Assembly: GCF_022201045.2 (NCBI RefSeq)
Contig: NC_068560.1
Location: forward strand, 34,931,001-34,995,000
From: Citrus sinensis
Lineage: Eukaryota; Streptophyta; Magnoliopsida; Sapindales; Rutaceae
Length of the DNA: 64,000 nucleotides
Direction of reading: 5' to 3'
In this document: one piece after another, positions 12,524 through 24,800 of the stretch
Layout of the letters: every line of letters begins with the position of its first letter
Numbering within the stretch: the first letter of the stretch is position 1
The notes under the pieces: generated by a model
Told to the model about the DNA's origin: nothing
The model's input: only the letters and a program-made list of their open reading frames with translations
Databases searched by the model: none
Made by a program: the position numbers and the translations under genes

Positions 12524-12657
12524 TACAGTGTAATTATGGTATCGTATTATAATTACACCAGTTATTGAATCCACTCAAATGAGTGGAATCTACTTAAATA
12601 AGTGAGAATTCAATAATTGAGTATAACTGTGATACGGTATTACAGTTGCACCACAGT
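12524..12657. repeat. imperfect foldback (MITE-like)
   Basis: Two inverted arms of about 45 bp (12526-12570 and 12608-12655) pair at roughly three quarters of positions and converge on ATTGAAT/ATTCAAT. Between them sits a small perfect inverted repeat, CCACTC-AAAT-GAGTGG. It resembles a degenerate miniature transposon. No flanking duplication was recognised. Confidence 0.5.
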
Positions 12658-15265
12658 TTTATCCCAATTTTCCTTCTTCTTCATAATAACTATAAGTTAA
12701 AAGTTGTGACACTTTTAAAGCCGCTTAATTTCCTTCACTTACGCCACTAATTTTATGAGGAAAGAGAGTAAGTAGTATACTGACAACTTTTTTTTTTTCT
12801 CGAGAACATGATTATGCATTCATTAATCATTATTCAGAAACCAAATAGTGGTTTCCCATAATAATGTTTGAAGAGTTAGTAAGCAGTAACAATAACACTA
12901 AAAATAAAATTAGTAAACATAAGATATGACACCAGGGACTATCTATATCTGCTGTCATTCCCACATATAATATTGGCTGAGTCTATAATTTTTTGACATA
13001 AGTATATACCAAATGAATATGGAAATATTTTAAATGAGTAATACATTATGCTAGCTAGATATACAAAATTAGGATGCCAATTACCAAACAAAGTAAATGA
13101 TTAATATATAAAACAGCAAGAACATGGATGGATTCTCTAACCAAAACCTATACCTAATTTCTTGCTAAATATGACAATCAACCTAACATTCCAAATGCTA
13201 TTAGTATATTGAGTACGATCACATGTAATGTTGTATCATCACGCTATCATTTGATACTCACGTTCTATTCTATCTATGGGCCAATAATTTTTTTTAAAAA
13301 AAAAAACTTAGTAAAGAAGAAATTGTTATTAGGTTTCAATTAATTAAAAATTTGAAGGTCACATGTTTGGTATCGCATGATGATGATAGGTTCTCCCAGG
13401 AATGACGGATCCCCTTCTACCTAAAAGCACCCAACTCTACTAATTAGTATTTTGACAATTCTCTTCTAATAAATTGATTCAGCTTCTTCTAAGGGTACCA
13501 CACCATATAACCTCTTTAATATTACCTCTAAATAGTCTAGTAATTTCGATATATTTGTATTTCCCTAACTTAATCACACCTCTTTCTTTCTTATGATTTT
13601 TTGTTATGTAATTTAAGCAAAATCTCTCCTCAATCTAATGTGAAAAAGCAACATTAGTTTTTGTCTTTTTGAATCAATCCGTTTTCACAAGTACTGCTAG
13701 GTGTCTTGCTTGATCACAATATTAATGTGTGTTTTTCCGTGAGTTTAATTTATTGATATTTTAGGTGTAGGTGGCAAAAGATTCATTTTTATTTAAATCG
13801 TTAATTATGAATGAAATATAATAAATTACACGTATTTTATTGTTTTTATTTATATGCTATTATTGACTTATCTAGTATTTTCAACATTCAATAATTAACT
13901 TAAAATACGAGATAAATTGGTCATAAAGCTTTGCTTTTCGGACGTCTCTTCTTCAAGTTTTGCACACGTGGAATTGAATTACGAGTAGTAAGTTGCTACA
14001 CAACTTCGAGGAAGCATTCAAGTTAGAAGCTTTTGCATTAACATATTAACTATATATTATTATTATTAAGTCAACTCATTGGTCGTCAACAATTTACCTA
14101 GTTAACGAGTGAGTGAAATGTTATTTAGGAATCTTTTTTTTAATAAGCCTTAGTAAATATTAAATAATAATAATATAAAGAGAGAGCGAGAGAAGATCCG
14201 ATAAGAGAAGAGAAGAGAAGGAACATGTGAGATGTTTGGGAGGTGGGTAACCGAATCTCTGATGAAAATAATTTTGAAAAACAATTACAGTTGGTCATGT
14301 GCAAGTGCAGTGGGGTGTTTGATTTTGCAGGAAATTAATTCTCGATTGGTTGCGACTTGCAACAGGGATGATCCTCAACCACTATAACGACCAACGAATG
14401 CCTAGCCTAACACACACGACATGACGACATGAGCCAGTGTCTATTTAATTAATTAATATTAATTACGTGAAGTTCAACTTTGTTTTCCTTTTTTTTTTTT
14501 TTTTGTAAAATAAGGGTACTTCAAATTATTGGGTACTATAAATAATCATAAAGTATATGTCAAGTATTATACTTCTTACGTATTATTACGCAAATTCAGG
14601 CTGATATTAAACAAACTACTATTATTCTACGGCCGACAAATTGCACCTGGAGAGTTGACACAAACCGAATTTTTTAATAACGTTTTCTGCAAACAAAAAT
14701 TTGCCTCTTGATCTCGTCGTGTCTCAAAATTATTTGACCCAAATAGATAATCTCAAAAATCGGATAAAGAAGAAAAACGGTGGATTATAATGATAAACTG
14801 TGACGTTAGGAGACTGCAACCAACTACCTCTTCTTTGTCTTTTTATATTCATTCAATTATAATGACGGCTTCTACTTTTGAATTATTATTGTCATTTTTT
14901 CCTGATTTGGGTAAATATATATAAATTAGATTTGATTTGGACAGAAAGAAGAAGATAAACGGAAATTCAATCCAATCAAAATAATACAAAACAAAATTTA
15001 ATCTTCATCTAGAAGGTTGGGAAGGAGCCCAAACTTTACACTACACACTAACCCACAAATTTAATCTTTGTTATAGAGTCAAATTATCACAAACGGCATA
15101 ATTCCTAAAATACAAACCTGCGCATTCGACATTTCGTATAGTACTTTTTTCACGTGCATTATCATCAATCATTATTGTTATTATTTTTAATGGCAGCTGA
15201 GTGCCAACTCCGGCACAATTTTCGGAGAAGAAAAATATTTTTAAATCTTAACAATTAAATATTAG

Positions 15266-15309
15266 AAAATACATAGTAAAGCTGATATAGCAGCTTTACT
15301 ATGTATTTT
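15266..15309. repeat. perfect 19-bp inverted repeat with 6-base loop
   Basis: The arm AAAATACATAGTAAAGCTG (15266-15284) is followed by six loop bases and its exact reverse complement (15291-15309). It lies in otherwise featureless intergenic DNA. It could be a transposon relic, a transcribed hairpin or a recent palindromic duplication. Confidence 0.9.
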
Positions 15310-16974
15310 AAGATGACAATGACCTATTTTGACAGCTCTTAAGATAGAAATATTATCATCAAAGGCGAAGGCATGATTAGGAAAGAATTGGGCGTTGGGT
15401 TGGGTTGAGTGGGCAGTGGGGACAAAGCAATGTGAGAATAATAAATACAAGAAAGGCCAAAATGGATAAACTTGGAGCAGACAGATGGCAATCAGGACAC
15501 AGACAAATTGAGTTTGGTAAAGGTTGGTAGATTTTGCAACCACCCTCTGTCTCTTCCCATCAATTCCTCCTGTGCATGTGCAGTCTGTGCAGCAGCTCTT
15601 CTCTCTCTCTCTCTCAATTTTTATTTTATTATTTCAAAAATACGATATTCCCATCATTCTTTATTTGTTGAGTGATTTTCCATTTTCATCTCCTTTCCTT
15701 CAGCTTCAAAGTGAAGGGTTGATCCTCTCCACTTAAATACTTGAGATTAAGTAAACATTTGTTCTTATCATGTATTTAAAAACTTTAATTTAAATAACGA
15801 CATATTATATTAAGAAAAAGAATAGGATATTTTATTATTCGTCACGCATATGATCAGACTATAAAAATATATGGCTGATTCAATTGGTTAACTCTTTTGA
15901 GTTGACACAAGAAGTAATTTTTTTTTTTTTATTCACTTAACATCTAAAGGAAATAGATCAATTTTGTATAAATAGATTATGCACATGATTAAATATACAC
16001 CAAAATAGTATGACATGAGAAATACTTCTAGAAGTCTGGGCAAGAACAAGATCCACGCTGCCCTTACCTAACTCTTTTGGTCTTTGTGGCCCACTTATCG
16101 CAATGGAAATAAAGTCTATTTCTCTCTCTCTCTCTCTCTCTTTGTTTTTTTTTCCCCCCTCTCCCCAAAAATTGGCATCCGTGAATCATGATTGATGGTT
16201 CAAAGTGGAGGATTAACTTCGTGAAGTTATAATCGATATGACAAAAAGTAAAACAAAAATCAAAGGCTGCCGCAAACATTTATATTGGCGTTTGGCGTTT
16301 TACTTTTTTAGTGCTGTTGACCACTGTTTTTATTTGTAACAAGGCAGAAATACACAGGTGATGAAAAACGTTTTGTTAGATCAAATCCTCTCAAAACGGT
16401 TTTGAGAAATTCCTGTTGTTTTATTTTCATTTTACCCTTTACATAATATTTTTCTCAACGCCCGTTGTTAATTTTGGAAACATCTCAACGGCATATTCTA
16501 CTTGATTGATGTTTTTAATTGAGAGGCTTTTTGGAGGCCCAATCCTCAAATAGCGTAAGAGATATTATTCTCTACACACAGCACCAATGCATCCTCATTA
16601 ACACCCATTTACGGTTACCGCATGAGGCTGTTAGTTTAGAAGAAACATGGGGGACAGCAGAATTAAGAAAGCCCAATTTTAATACAACATTCAACTCCTG
16701 TCAAGCTCAAACAATTACAGCAAATTAGTAGGGGAAAGAAGGGTAGATCAAAAAGAAAATAAAACTTTTGGACATTAAGTCAGCATACTGGCAGAGCATC
16801 CATCAGTTATAGAACTCTCTCTCTACAGCTTCTGAAGGTTAAGGGTTAAAGAACCTTTTTTCACAAGCACTGGGGAACTATACACAATTGCCAGAAACAC
16901 ATCAGAACAAAACAAGATACCTCTCGACATGAATCTGGGATTAGGGGAAAACAATGGCCACTACTATAGTTGAA

Positions 16975-19900
16975 TTACTGCCCGGACATGACCGACATAG
17001 CTCGTCTGAGATCTAGAGATTTGAGGGCTGATTCTGGGAAATGTTTTCCATCTGGTAACCAGAATCCACCTTTATGAGGTAGCAAGACCTTGGCTTGGTT
17101 ACTCGTTGCAGCACATTCTTCAGCAGATTGATCTTCTTTCTTTTTCTTCACAAATTCGAAAAACTCAGCTACTTGGCGCGCATACCTTCACGAAAACCAA
17201 ATTATGGTATGTTAGCGCACAAGCATATGGAAACTAGGGTACACAAGATTACTGACTTGAAGCAAAAGACTACTAAACATAGCATGATGAACTTGGGGGG
17301 GTTATAAAAAAGGAACAGCATCAATCTTGGTGGGCAATGGATAACCCAATTTGGCACCTATTACAATTAGAAACCAGTTCTGCTAGAACACGTTTCCCCA
17401 CAAAAAGAAAAGGTCTTTACATGATTACATAATTCTGCAAACTTTGCTCCTCCTTTCCAACAGCCAGCTGGGAAGGAACCATTTATGTTGTATATGCAAA
17501 CTCTTCTCTTTCTCAGGATAATACTGAAGACCAACACCAATGCAGTAAATCTTAAGGACAAAAGGTCCAGCCAAATAAAAAAAAATTATTCTCGGAGTAC
17601 GCAGGTTGGGCAGGAAACAAGAAAAATCACAGTGGTCAAAATCAGAGTATCTCATACAACTAGCTAAAGTTTATGCATGCTTAACTTACTGGGCAAGCAG
17701 GGTGTGGGGACATATCAAAGAATTGGAGGGGAGCTCACATGATGCAGACAATGCCAGAGGCAGTAAAGAGATAGTGTGGAAGTAAATATGTACAAGAAAA
17801 TTTCATGACAATTAGTGATGCAGGGAACAATGTTCTAGGTTCTTGCAAATCATCCTAGAAAGCAACTTTCAGCACTATTCACACTAAAAACAACCCCAAA
17901 GAGTAATGTTGCATTGCAGGGGAGTGCAGTCAGAGATATCACCAAAAAAGATAAGGGTATTCTAGTACAATTAAGATTAGAAACTTAATAGGGAATATTT
18001 TCTTACTGTCTCTTTAAATCAATATCTCTGCTGAAATCGATGTTGGGTTCACAGTCAAGAACCAAAGCAGGAACCTGCACAGACCCGTAAGAAATTTAAG
18101 ATAAAAAATTCATTCAGGAAAACTACACGAATACAAGCAAACAGATTATAGATGATACCTTCTGAATGCTGGAATGCATATGTGGACCGTCCAAGTAGAA
18201 CACTCGATCTCTTATGTCAGGGTGTAAACCGTTGTCGATGTGCAGCGGAAGCTTACTAACAGCTAATACACCGTGATTACCACTTTCAAATGGGAAAAGC
18301 CAGTTCTCATGCTTTTCATGTAAGGAGCGGAGGTAGTCCAGACTGACCCCACCCTCTTCGGCTCTCTTCCGTAGCATCATTCTCTTATGACAAGTATCAG
18401 GACTTGCCCTAAGATAGATGAAACCATCTGGAATAAGCCCAGGCAAGACAGATACAACAGGATCGAACCAGGAGTCATAGATGCTGATCTCCATTTCATT
18501 CATATATTTTGCTTCATGGACAGCTCGGACAAATACCTATACGAAGTAACAATGAGAGAAAATAAATCATCTGGAAACTCTTAAAGCAGGTTTCTATTCC
18601 TGTTAAACAGGATCAAAAACAAAATGAGAAAGGAAAGAACTGCAAAGCTCCAGAGTCATTAATTTTAGTGATCACTAATCAATCAAAAGTTGCAAATTCT
18701 TACCATTCTGTCACTGAAAACGCTCCTCTCCATCAATCTAAGTGGCTTAATTCCACCAGATGACTCCCTCTCCTGCATAACCCTTGTAACAAAAACATAA
18801 TTCTGGAACGTATAGGCATACCTTTCAGGCGCGTCATAGTAAGCACCCAATATGTTGAAGTGATCAGGGCCAACATCCTGCCACTTATCAATGGGTTCTG
18901 GTACTATCTCAACAAGGTCACGCAGCTCAAGTGTTTCATTTGCAATTCTCTGAAGGAAAGTTGTCTTCCCGACACTAATATTCCCCTCAACACAGAAAGT
19001 GATTCTTTTCTTTGGAGCAGGCTTATCATCTGAGTTTGAATCCTTTAGTTCCTCATCCACACTGTCTTTGATGAAAGTTGTAATACTCTCAGCATGATTT
19101 TTATGAATAATCCCCACGGAACTCTGTAAATACTCAATCATCTTCTGACTAGCCTCCCAAAACTGCAAAGAAAGATGTACCAGAACACTTTGTCAGCACA
19201 GAACCGATGAAACCGAGAAACCAACTACCATATGAGAGTTCCCTCTGTTTCTCAAGCTACCAAAAGGTTATGGACTGCCTATGAACTAAACAAAACTAGC
19301 TTCTTAGTCAAATTCAAGGTTTTAACAATAAGGAACTGGCAATGAACACTCCGCCCTATTGTGCATCCCTACATACATGGCTCATTCTCAATTCAAGTAC
19401 ATAAACAAAATAAACTTTGCAAAGAAAAAACCTCTAAAGCCAAGCAAAATAGGAGTTGCAAACACAAATAAATTTTTTAAAAAATCAATAAACTATACAA
19501 AGAATAAACCTCTTAACCCAAAGCAGAATAGTAGATGCAAAACAAATTAAAAAAAAAAATCACGGTCCCAAGCATCATAATCGTCAAAGATTAAACATTC
19601 CCAGTAAACACCCACATTTACTTTGGCGACTAATATTTTCTACTAAGCAACAACTCTAATTAATTAACACTAGAAAAAGAAAAGAGGGGGGCAAAACGAC
19701 ACCTTGTCCTTGTACAGTTGCTTGAGTTCAGCAACATCTCCAATCCCATTATCCACAAGCTTCCTCAAATTCCTCGGCCCCACTCCCGGAATAGTCAACA
19801 AGTCCGGATTGCCCACCAACCCAGGAGCGGTACCGGCACCACCGCCGCGCCTTCTACTGACTTTGACACTGCTGCTAGTCTTATCTTCACTCTTTTCCTT

Positions 19901-20206
19901 CTGAGACTCAGACCCAGCAGCCTTCACTCCCTCACCGGCGGCCGTATGGAACCACGCCCTGCCCTCCCTCATCACCACCCACGACCGAGGAGGCGGCGGC
20001 ATTTTGAGGGAACACCGGGCGTAAAACCCAGCAGAAAGAGTGGATTTGCGAGCCAAGGTGGCAAAAGCGTCGGTGGAGAAAGAAGGCGTACAGGCGGCGG
20101 TGGAATGCATTATAAGCCTTCTGGGGTTAAAAGTGAAAGAAGAAAAGGAAGGGTTACAAGAGCAGAGAAGGGGCCCTTTTGGGTTTAGTCGCATGAGCTT
20201 CTGCAT
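16975..20206 (-). CDS. dNK: deoxynucleoside kinase with N-terminal helix-hairpin-helix-like segment
   Basis: Phosphorylates deoxyribonucleosides in the dNTP salvage pathway. Five exons (19703-20206, 18704-19162, 18159-18536, 18007-18074, 16975-17185) join without a frame break into 539 residues. The N-terminus (MQKLMRLNPKGPLL, then a Ser/Arg-rich stretch) looks like an organelle targeting peptide. Residues about 132-166 contain LLTIPGVGPRNLRKL, a helix-hairpin-helix-like element also remembered from plant homologues. The kinase domain follows: P-loop GNISVGKTTF (about 230-237), LMERSVFSDRM matching the ERS motif, YLRASPDTCHKRM, and the arginine-rich LID segment MLRKRAEEGG. The end is KSLDLRRAMSVMSGQ. 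Length is close to the remembered Arabidopsis protein At1g72040. The target organelle is not decided by sequence alone. Confidence 0.93.
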
Positions 20207-21885
20207 TTCTCAATTGCATTTCACTCTTTTTGTCTTTTCTTCGACTAAATACCGGGTAAAAAACAAACAGCTGCTAATGTAAGAGAGATAGACTCTGTTG
20301 GCGGGAAGCTGAACAGAGTTGGCTACTTTTGCTTCCTCTCTTTCTTTTTTAGGGTTTTGAAAGTGGAGACTGGCGAGAGAGGGTTTTTGTGATAAATAAA
20401 TACTTACTCGTTCTTTTATAATGATGATTCTGATTCACCGTCGCTGCTAAGAGAGGGATAATAATGATTTAGGGTTCCACTCTTTTCTTAATTTTGTTTT
20501 TTTTTCTTTTCTTTTAAAAAAAAAATTATTAGATTTATATGGATGGGAAATTATCATCTAGCTCCCTGTTCTTTCATGTCGGTAAACAATAACGTAGCTT
20601 GTCATGTTTTATTACATAGGAGTAGTGACTGTGTTGGGCACCTTCTAATTGTTTGCAAATTTTAACTAAAATTAGAAAAGCAATCATTTTTTTCTTTTAT
20701 TTTTTTCTGTTACAAGATTGTTAAAAAAAAAAAATCATTAAAAGCTTTCATTTTTACTATGAAAGATAATTTTTGTACAGACTTTGAATTAGTAAGAATA
20801 AGTGTTATGTGTTAATGTCATTAAAATAATTAATAAAAAATAAGATTATAAAATACATCTTGAGAGTTGAGATTATTATCTCTATAAAGACAGGCCTAAG
20901 CCTAAAAATGAGCATGTGCTGTATTTAATATTTATACAAAAGCACAATAAAAAAAAAAGTAAAAGAAATTTTGAAGAGCATATAAGAAGAGCTTCAAGCT
21001 GCCATCACAGAGGCTAGAGCTACATTGGCAGGGTCCCGGCGTATTTACACGATGAAACGTGATAAATTATGTCTTTTATTTTAAAAAATATATAAATAAA
21101 GGACTTGTGTGATAAAAATTCCAAAGGAGGTTTACTTTGCCCTTTTCTACGGGTGGTGAACTGGTGGACTACTGCCGCGTAGAGCCTGGAGCCTGGAGCC
21201 TGTCACAGATTTTTGTGGGTAAATACGGACAAAACAATTAATGCCTGCTTCTCAAAAGGAGAGATTGTTCCCTATGACACGTCGTCTTCTTAAAATTTAT
21301 GTTTATCATTTCATCACATGTTTTCTTATGATCTTGACCGTCGGATTTGCTCACTCCTTTATCAAAGGTATGTCCGAACCATATTTAATTTGAATTCCAC
21401 ACCTGCGTTGCACGTGTGTACTATTTTTTTTGACCTTTTGAGGGATCTTATATTTTTCACCCAACAGGATACAAAAAGATGGACATACATTAAAATATAC
21501 TCTGACCTATCATTGTTACGTGATTGTCCTAAAATGCAGGTGAAGTTACCAAAATAACATCCCTTGGAGGTCAGGGTTACCCCCTTACGCTTGCAAGGTT
21601 TATTCTGGATGATTTATAAATGTACGTACTATTCTTGATGCACTGGTGACTGATAAAATACAAAACAATGACTAAAAAACAATTCAACATAAATATTGTC
21701 ATTTCCTCTGTACATTTGAACTTTACACAATTCACTTCACTATATGGTCGATTACATATATTTCACATTTGTGTTTTCATCCCTTCGCGGGAACAAAAAA
21801 ACTAACGAAAGAACATAAATGCACCTTCTCTCACCGATAAATTACAACCTAAATTTTGACAGAAACTAGTTTGCCCTTGAAATTA
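20207..21885. other. intergenic: kinase promoter side and FANCM 3' side
   Basis: Both neighbours are on the minus strand, so this region holds the 5' flank of the kinase gene and the 3' flank of FANCM. Poly-A/T runs are frequent and no further gene or element was recognised. ACGTG-containing motifs near 21056 and 21411 are unremarkable. Confidence 0.5.
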
Positions 21886-24800
21886 CTATATCCCAAGATC
21901 GAATGATGGAGAACAATGAATATCGAGTTTTTGTAATTGTGATTGAGGAATTACCTCTTGTTCGTGTACAGAAAATTCTGACTTTTGCTTTAGAAGCAAG
22001 GCAGCATGTTCCTCTACAGCATCAAGATCAAGATTCTCATAAAATTGATCATCATCAATTGTTTCTCCATTTGCTTTGATGTTGTCACCTTGACCCTGCT
22101 GACATAAATTTTTCCCTGTATCCTCTGAGTGGAATGAGAATTCTGGCTCCAAGTTGATAGCAGGTGTAGACCCGGAATGATAATAACTTAATTTTCGTTT
22201 CCTATTTTCCAGATTTCTCTCTCTCTCTCGTATTAGATCGGTACTTGTGAAGGTTGCTGAGGTGGTTTGCTGTTGGATCGTTTGAATGGATTCTGAATTT
22301 CTGCAGGTAGACCGATTTGCAGACTTACTATGGGGCGTCTGCATAGAAATCAATGTCTTTCCTGAGGAACTTCCACTCCCAGTTATTCTGGTCATGGGAG
22401 TGGCAGAGTCAGGACTATACGTGAGAGAAAAATTCGGCTGCCTCACAACGGGTGATTGGCTGAGCAAAGAACGCCTATGGTAGGATTGGAATTAGTACTA
22501 GCAGCTTTACAATAGAACACCAAATAATGAACTTCATAGAGAAGAAATAGTAGAGGGTAACTTTACAGATTTTTTGCCATGAACCCAATAAAAAAGTGAA
22601 AAATAGAAAAAGCAAGGATATAGACTACTCTTTTGCGGGGGACTACTCAAACAGAAAAGTAAAATGAAAAGCAGAAACACACAGATACACTCTTCACCAA
22701 CACGTGTGTGCATGTGTGCGTGTGTGCGTGTGAGAAAGAGAGAGAGAGAGAGAGAGAGTAAAAACCTGTAAATAGCCATCATGTCAACTCCACTAGATTC
22801 AGCCTGTGTACTTGTTGCTGTAGGATTCATGCGGTCATCTATGAAACTATCATCATATGAATTGTTGTCCTCGTCATCTTCCTCATCATCAGATACTTCA
22901 GCTTCTGAGGACACCCTGAGAAGCAAGCAAACCGAGAGATTCCATGCTGTTACCATTTTTTAACCTCTAGGGGTTGAATTTAACATCACTTCGTTTCTTT
23001 ACGTATTTTGATATCATCATTCCAGCAAATTATGCTTTTAAATAAAAAACAGTGTAATTATAAGAACTTTGCAACATTCAATTGGAAACTCTGAGAATAA
23101 TCTTACTCGGCTTCCTCTTCAATATATTCTCTCATGTTGTCCATTGGCTTCTTTCTACCTGAATCCAGTCACAATCCAGTCACAATACATGAGTAATACC
23201 AAACCATAGTTCACTTTCAAAATTCTGGTTCTTCAACAAATGGGGTAAGTGATACAACACTAGTATACACAAGCCCTTATCTTCATAAAGCAAAAACAAT
23301 GGTAAAACAAGTCAGTCTCAGAATAGACAGACAAAAAATTAAAAGTTATGATTTTAGAAAGGATAAACAACTGGATATATCAAAAATAAACTCAGAATCC
23401 TAATAAATAGACTGAGAAACAAAGATACTAAGGAATAAACAGAAAACATAACAAGAGATAAAATCCAATTACCTCTGCCGTGCTTATTTTGGATAGGACT
23501 CATACCCAGAAAACGTCTTGCAAGGTTCACTACTGGAGCTACAGCATTTTCTTTCATATTTTCTGAATTCTTATTTTGTTCGCAATCTCGAACTTTGCGC
23601 AACCTTTTAAATTTCCGTGCTGGTTCAACATTTTCTGACTTGTCTCCAGAACTCAAACGCCAATCTCTGCTACAGCTACTGTTCGCAAGGTTTGCTAATG
23701 GAGTTTTGGTTTCTTCAGCAATTGGAGAAGTGGGGGAATATCCTCCTGCACTGGCAGTATGGTTCATTTTAAGCAAAGGAGTTTGAATTTTTTTATTAAC
23801 AGGAGAAATTGAGACATTCCCTTGGCTGGCTCTGACGTATTTACTGCACTTTTCAGTTTTCCCTAGACTTGCAAACTTGCTTGGCTGTATGGAACACAGT
23901 TTGACAGGTGAAGCCAGATCTGGATTTCTTCCTTTATTATTGGATGCCCCTACAAAATGAAAGTTTATTTAGAAAGGATTAGTCTACCCACATTAACTGG
24001 AGAACTTCTGAAACTACAACATCAGGTTAGATCTGCACCATTTTCATTAATAGGAGACTCTGGAACAACACCACTCTTGATCAAATTAGTCAGCCTGGGA
24101 CTGAGATCACTCTCTCTAAGATCATTATGGTGTTCATCATCTGGTGACAATGGTTCCTTGATTTCATTAACATCAAGTGTCTCGTCAGTAGTATCTTCTT
24201 CCCGTAACTGATTTCTCCTCAAAACTGGACTGTCAAGGATTTCCTCAAACCCATCAAGTGGTTTCTCCGGCAGGGCATCAGACCTGGAAAATCTAGATAT
24301 TGGGAGAGCACCATCTTTTATGCATGCGGCCTGTGAGGTTGTTAGTTCTTCAACAGCTTTAGATTGCACAGTAAGTTCATCATAGTTTTTATCAGAAGTC
24401 TTCAAAGGGGAAGAATCTTGCTTCCAATGATTTAGCAGCAGTGTATCAGGAGCCCTTTTTTTCTTAGAATGTGATAATTCTTTAAAAGGAAGTGCAGGGA
24501 CAGATATAATTAGGACCTTTCCTAGAGCATCAACCGAAATGAAATCAGAACCAAAAAGATAGGCGTGAGCTGCAGGACTTTTGCAACAGGATTGTGGCAT
24601 GCTATGATTCTCCTGGGTTCCCAAGGTCCTAGTTGATAGTTCAGAATCTGTCACTTTTTTGGTGCCATGGAAATTATCTGCAAAAAGATTTCAAGAATGG
24701 AAGTGACTTATAAATAACATAAAATTGCTGTGCTGCATGTGTCTAGACAACTGTTCCGTGTGGATAAGATCCAACGAAGTTAAAATGAAGAAACCAATGA

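Larger units (their letters stand above)
11924..16974. other. 5-kb AT-rich intergenic region
   Basis: No gene is supported; the open frames here are short and composition-driven. The region contains a foldback (12524-12657), a perfect hairpin (15266-15309), CT microsatellites near 15600 and 16119-16141, and a GA-rich stretch near 14180-14222. The last few hundred bases are the likely 3' untranslated region of the kinase gene on the minus strand. Confidence 0.5.

Noticed and set aside
19718-20188. 156-codon open frame on the plus strand
   Set aside because: It lies exactly opposite exon 1 of the kinase gene and owes its length to that exon's G+C-rich, Ser/Arg-rich composition; the peptide is low complexity.
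22534-22956. 140-codon minus-strand frame in FANCM
   Set aside because: Only the part at 22766-22915 is exon 22; the rest reads through a microsatellite-rich intron.
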